This document shows, one piece after another, positions 60,562-64,000 of a stretch of DNA of 64,000 bases. Position numbers and translations under genes: made by a program. Positions within the stretch are counted from its first letter, which is position 1, and every line of letters begins with the position of its first letter. Origin of the DNA: an uncultured Lachnospiraceae bacterium (GTDB taxonomy: Bacteria > Bacillota > Clostridia > Lachnospirales > Lachnospiraceae); NCBI GenBank assembly GCA_902781655.1, contig CACZJZ010000015.1, positions 1 to 64,000 on the forward strand. Direction: 5' to 3'. Below the pieces are notes generated by a model, which saw only the letters and a list, made by a program, of their open reading frames with translations, was not told where the DNA came from and ran no database searches.

Positions 60562-60912
60562 AACCGTTGAAGAAGAATAGTAGCCTTATCCGAAGTCCTT
60601 TAGAGAGCTGTGGAGGATGGAAACACGGCGGAGAGTACGATGAGGTGAATGGCCTTCCGAGGGCGGCCCGAACAGAGCAGCCAAATGAATTGTTGGCCAG
60701 GCAGGAGGAAAATGATATTTTCATCCGGTGCATGGAGGGCAATGGCAGGAGGAAGCTTCCAGTAGGAGCCGACGGGAAACCTCATCCGTGATCAATCGGG
60801 GCGCGCATAGTGGTGTGCGAAGTGAGTGGACAGGTTCAGGAGAACCGTCAATTTGGGTGGCAACGCAGAAGCAGCAGCTTTTGTCCCAAAGGGGATGAAG
60901 GCTGCTTTTTTA
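60562..60912 (+). promoter_or_regulatory. T-box riboswitch, tryptophan-specific
   Basis: All the main parts of a T-box leader are visible. The specifier loop has AGTA on the 5' side (about 60576) and GGTGAATGGCC on the 3' side, with codon TGG (Trp) at 60650-60652 directly after GAA. The T-box sequence is TTTGGGTGGCAACGC (about 60853-60866), in which TGGC pairs with the GCCA end of tRNA-Trp (discriminator G). The terminator AGCAGCAGC...GGCTGCTTTTTT lies at 60871-60912. Uncharged tRNA-Trp should stabilise the antiterminator and switch on the transporter genes. The 210 bp from the terminator to the first gene hold a small GCAGGC/GCCTGC hairpin and nothing else I recognise. Confidence 0.9.
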
Positions 60913-61124
60913 ATGGTCGACGAGCCAGGAGCCATGACGCAGGCTTGCCTGCGAATCATGACTCCCGGAGGCCGGCAGGAAGCATGACATGAAGTCTGAA
61001 CCTGAAGAGAAGCAGCCAGCCCCGGTCCGATACTCACAGCACAGGTTCGCAGACGGCGGAAGCCGCTGCAGCTGCTGGCATTTTCCGCAGGGCGGAAGAA
61101 CGGCAGCAACGGGAGGAACAGAAG

Positions 61125-62291
61125 ATGAAAAAGAATGTTGTCGCACTGGTACTGACGGGAGCAATGGCCATGACGCTTGCGGGCTGCGGAAGCAGTCAGA
61201 ATACTGCGGCTCCGGCTTCTCAGGCATCGTCGGAGGCGGCGTCTTCGGCACAGACCACAGCGGAGGCAGCTGCTTCCACTGCTGCTTCAGCGGATTCCGC
61301 GGCAGCTGCCCAGACTACACCGGCGGCCACGGACGCTTCGGGAAAAACCTTCAAGGTGGGCATTGTACAGTATGTCGATGATGCCTCGCTGAATCAGATC
61401 GAGGAAAATATTGAATCCGAGCTCGACAAGGTCGGCCAGGAAAAGGGCGTGACGTTTGATTATGCGGATTATACTTATAACGGGCAGGCGGACGGCACGG
61501 TTCTGCAGCAGATCGCATCGGAGCTGATCTCCGATAAGGTTGATGTCATCATTCCGATCGCGACACCGACCGCACAGATCATGCAGTCCGCGACCGAGGA
61601 AAACAAAATTCCGGTCGTGTTCGCGGCTGTTTCTGATCCGGTTGGCGCCAAGCTTGTTTCGAGCATGGACGCTCCGGGTGCAAATATTACCGGCACGTCT
61701 GATGCGCTGAACACAGAGGCTATCATGAACCTGATCCTGGCAGCGCAGCCTGATGTGAAGAAGGTCGGGCTCCTGTATTCCACCAGCGAGGATGCCTCCA
61801 CGCAGCCGATTACGGATGCCAAGGCATTTCTGGACGGCAAGGGAATTGCGTATGAGGAGAAGACCGGCACGAATAATGATGAGGTGTCCTCGGCAGCGGA
61901 TGCGCTGATTGCCGATGGAGTGGATGCGGTCTTTACACCCACCGACAACACAATTATGACAGCGGAGCTGGCGATCTATGAAAAGCTCGCAGAGGCCGGC
62001 ATCCCGCACTACTGCGGCGCGGATTCCTTCGCACTCAACGGCGCGTTCGTCGGATACGGCGTCGATTACGCGAACCTGGGCAAGGAGACGGCGGATATGG
62101 CGGCCGATCTTCTGCTGAACGGCTCTGACCCGGCCTCCACTCCGGTCAAAACCTTTGACAACGGCATTGTGACGGTCAACACGGAGACGGCGAAGACACT
62201 CGGCCTCGATCTCAATGCTGTGGAGAAGGCGTTCCAGCCTCTGGCGACGCAGATTGTCGAAACAACGACAAAACAGAATTTTGGCGAATGA
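61125..62291 (+). CDS. trpX: Tryptophan ABC transporter substrate-binding lipoprotein
   Basis: A 388-residue lipoprotein of the ABC_sub_bind family. The signal KKNVVALVLTGAMAMTLAGCG ends with lipobox LAGC, followed by an Ala/Ser/Gln linker of about 50 residues. The fold shows KVGIVQYVDDASLNQIEENIESELDKVG, LISDKVDVIIPIATPTAQIMQSAT, IPVVFAAVSDPVGAKLV and GIPHYCGADSFALNGAFVGYGVDYANLGKETADMAADLLLNG. TrpX was named from this family because of T-box(Trp) control, as seen here. GGGAGG precedes the ATG. It is followed at 25 bp by the permease gene. Confidence 0.9.
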   Translation: MKKNVVALVLTGAMAMTLAGCGSSQNTAAPASQASSEAASSAQTTAEAAASTAASADSAAAAQTTPAATDASGKTFKVGIVQYVDDASLNQIEENIESELDKVGQEKGVTFDYADYTYNGQADGTVLQQIASELISDKVDVIIPIATPTAQIMQSATEENKIPVVFAAVSDPVGAKLVSSMDAPGANITGTSDALNTEAIMNLILAAQPDVKKVGLLYSTSEDASTQPITDAKAFLDGKGIAYEEKTGTNNDEVSSAADALIADGVDAVFTPTDNTIMTAELAIYEKLAEAGIPHYCGADSFALNGAFVGYGVDYANLGKETADMAADLLLNGSDPASTPVKTFDNGIVTVNTETAKTLGLDLNAVEKAFQPLATQIVETTTKQNFGE

Positions 62292-62316
62292 GATAGAAAA
62301 TTTTGGGGAGTTATCT

Positions 62317-63438
62317 ATGTTTCTGACTGCACAGATTATTCAGACCGCGATTGAGACGGGTCTGATCTACGGACTGGTGGCATTGTCCCTGTTCATCAGC
62401 TTCACCATTCTGGATGTCTGCGATCTGTCCACGGATGGATGTTATACGCTGGGCTGCGCGGTGGGTGTCATGGTGGCGATGACAGGGCATCCGGTTCTGG
62501 CGCTGTTTGCCTCCATGGGAGCAGGTATTTTGTCCGGATTTATCGTAGGTCAGCTGCAGACGACATTCCGGGTTCCGAGTATTCTGGCGGGTATCATTGT
62601 GAATACCGGGCTTTACACCATCAACCTCGCGGTGATGGGATTCAAATCCAATGTGGCGCTGTTTGGCACGGACACGGTGTTTTCTCTGTTTCGCGGATTG
62701 TCTGACAGTGCGTTCTGGAAGGAATGGAGCAATCTGATTCTTCTGCTGCTCATCACGGGAGCGATCTGTGCCGCGCTGCACTGGTTTCTCGGGACCAGGC
62801 TCGGGCTCTCGGTCCGGGCGACAGGAGATTCGGCGGCGATGGTCCGCGCCTCTTCCATCAATCCGGGATTCATGATTGTGCTGGGACTGTGTCTTTCCAA
62901 CGCGCTGACCGGTCTGGCGGGCTCTCTGATCGGGCAGTACAACAAAATGAGCGATATCAATCTGGGTACCGGCATGGTGACCATTGCTCTGGCGTCCCTG
63001 ATCATCGGCACAAGCTTCAGCAGCCGCAGCATCCACATGATGTGGAAGATCATTTCGGTGATGATCGGCTCCATTCTTTATCGGTTTATCATTTCGATCG
63101 CACTCCGGCTGAATGTGCCGACCGAGGCATTCAAGCTGGTATCCGCGCTGATTGTCGCCGCGGCGATCATGGCGCCGCAGATTCGCTCCATGGTGGCAGT
63201 CCGCCGCAGACAGACTGCCGAGATTCGGCAGCGCAGAGCGGTGCTGGAAGAGCGGCGGGCCGGCGGACCGGCCGCGGAAGGCGGCACGGAAACGGGAAAG
63301 ATCGCGGAAAAGAATGGTGGACCGTCTGCGGAAGGCACTGCGGTCAGGCAGACCGCGGAAAAGGATGGCAGGAGCATCAGCACGCACAGCCGTGAGCCGG
63401 GGACAGAGGAAAGCAGACAGAAGGGAGGACAGGACTGA
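62317..63438 (+). CDS. trpY: Tryptophan ABC transporter permease with long charged C-terminal tail
   Basis: A 373-residue permease of the branched-chain-type (BPD_transp_2) class: TAIETGLIYGLVALSLFISFTILDVCDLSTDGCYTLG, then several spans to about residue 285. After RSMVAVRRRQTAEIRQRRAVLEERR the remaining 75 residues are hydrophilic and of low complexity, with repeated RQTAEK- and AEG-like words, unlike usual permeases that end near 290-300. The ATG at 62317 follows GGGGAG; the longer frame to 62215 overlaps trpX. The stop overlaps the ATPase start (TGATG). Confidence 0.88.
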   Translation: MFLTAQIIQTAIETGLIYGLVALSLFISFTILDVCDLSTDGCYTLGCAVGVMVAMTGHPVLALFASMGAGILSGFIVGQLQTTFRVPSILAGIIVNTGLYTINLAVMGFKSNVALFGTDTVFSLFRGLSDSAFWKEWSNLILLLLITGAICAALHWFLGTRLGLSVRATGDSAAMVRASSINPGFMIVLGLCLSNALTGLAGSLIGQYNKMSDINLGTGMVTIALASLIIGTSFSSRSIHMMWKIISVMIGSILYRFIISIALRLNVPTEAFKLVSALIVAAAIMAPQIRSMVAVRRRQTAEIRQRRAVLEERRAGGPAAEGGTETGKIAEKNGGPSAEGTAVRQTAEKDGRSISTHSREPGTEESRQKGGQD

Positions 63439-64000
63439 TGCTGTGTATCGAGGGGATCCGCAAGGTATTCAATCCCGGCACCATCAATGAGAAGGTCGCG
63501 CTCTCCGGACTGTCACTGACACTGGAGGACGGCGATTTTGCCACCATTGTCGGAAGCAATGGCGCCGGCAAATCCACCCTGTTCAATGCGATCGCAGGGT
63601 CGTTCTATGTGGATGAGGGCTTCATCGAGCTCGACGGGAAGGACATCACATACGAGAAGGAACATCGGAGAAGCCAGTATATCGGGCGCCTTTTTCAGGA
63701 TCCGCTGATGGGGACGGCACCGCATATGACGATCGAGGAAAATCTGGCGATCGCCTATCTGCGCGCCTCCGCAGATAAAAAGCCGTTCAGCCGGATCACA
63801 GCGCAGGACCGGGAGAAGTTTCGGGAGCAGCTCTCTCTCCTCCATATGGGACTGGAGGACCGGATGAAGAATCCGGTGGGTCTTCTTTCCGGCGGGCAGC
63901 GCCAGGCACTGACACTGCTGATGGCGACGATGGTGACGCCGAAAATTCTGCTTCTTGATGAGCACACGGCGGCGCTCGATCCTGCAACCGCGGCAAAGGT
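63438..64000 (+). CDS. trpZ: Tryptophan ABC transporter ATP-binding protein, C-terminus beyond window
   Basis: The ATG at 63438 overlaps the permease stop by one base. The visible 187 residues contain Walker A GSNGAGKST, a Q-loop in LFQDPLMGTAPHMTIEENL, the signature LSGGQRQAL and Walker B ILLLDEHTAALDP. DEHT in place of the usual DEPT is a feature of this subfamily (also seen in BcaP/phosphonate-like ATPases of the class). It completes the three-gene tryptophan importer; the protein continues past the right edge. Confidence 0.9.
   Translation, partial: MLCIEGIRKVFNPGTINEKVALSGLSLTLEDGDFATIVGSNGAGKSTLFNAIAGSFYVDEGFIELDGKDITYEKEHRRSQYIGRLFQDPLMGTAPHMTIEENLAIAYLRASADKKPFSRITAQDREKFREQLSLLHMGLEDRMKNPVGLLSGGQRQALTLLMATMVTPKILLLDEHTAALDPATAAK

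Noticed and set aside
1-64000. CRISPR arrays, insertion sequences, rRNA genes, prophage genes
   Set aside because: I found no regular spacer-repeat arrays, transposase motifs, rRNA sequence or phage structural genes. The absence is by reading, not by search.

Overview
The window looks like DNA from a Gram-positive anaerobe of the Clostridia, most likely Lachnospiraceae. The evidence is YesM/YesN two-component systems paired with LplB/YtcP-type ABC transporters, a tryptophan T-box in front of a TrpX-type transporter, LTA-synthase-like genes, consensus sigma-A promoters and AGGAGG-type ribosome binding sites. I could not run a search, so the taxonomy is inferred from gene families. Base composition is uneven: about 0-2.3 kb and 5-9 kb are visibly AT-richer than 24-44 kb, which suggests blocks of different origin.

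Layout. (1) 0-5.1 kb is a replicon or mobile-type module: a DUF1016/YhcG nuclease running off the left edge, a restriction-associated gene with a damaged start, a chain of small hairpins resembling a transfer origin, a tRNA-Arg(CCT)-like gene split by a 70-bp insertion, and a Rep_3 initiator gene facing about a dozen iterons. The simplest reading is a megaplasmid or chromid, or such a replicon integrated in a chromosome. (2) 5.1-14.5 kb holds a YesM/YesN pair divergent from an oligosaccharide ABC transporter and an ADP-ribosylglycohydrolase-family gene. (3) 14.5-20.7 kb holds a second sugar ABC transporter with a GH31 alpha-xylosidase, behind an operator-rich promoter. (4) 20.7-44 kb carries mostly single genes: a Crp/Fnr regulator with a divergent orphan, a uracil-DNA-glycosylase-like protein, a SpoU methyltransferase, two sulfatase-fold phosphoglycerol transferases separated by a possible purine-rich RNA and a nagA remnant, YgjV, ABC-F, a HAD phosphatase, a serine hydrolase, SstT, endonuclease IV, an orphan PTS IIC-like protein next to a NadR/NiaR-type repressor, an NSS transporter, DUF6553, PrsW and a DUF3048 protein.

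(5) 44-60.4 kb is a hemicellulose side-chain locus: a GH51 arabinofuranosidase, two type-B carboxylesterases, a second YesM/YesN pair whose response regulator is frameshifted, a third LplB/YtcP/binding-protein transporter, a class C beta-lactamase-like hydrolase, an alpha/beta hydrolase and a MATE exporter. (6) 60.4-64 kb is a T-box(Trp)-controlled tryptophan ABC transporter; its ATPase runs off the right edge.

Together the carbohydrate loci suggest import of decorated plant-wall oligosaccharides (arabinoxylan or xyloglucan type) sensed by YesMN systems, with esterases, arabinofuranosidase and alpha-xylosidase trimming the side chains. The most unusual items are the iteron origin, the interrupted tRNA, the strongly promoted purine-rich RNA candidate, the perfect 32-bp palindrome abutting a consensus promoter in front of the orphan PTS IIC gene, and a folded leader between sstT and nfo.
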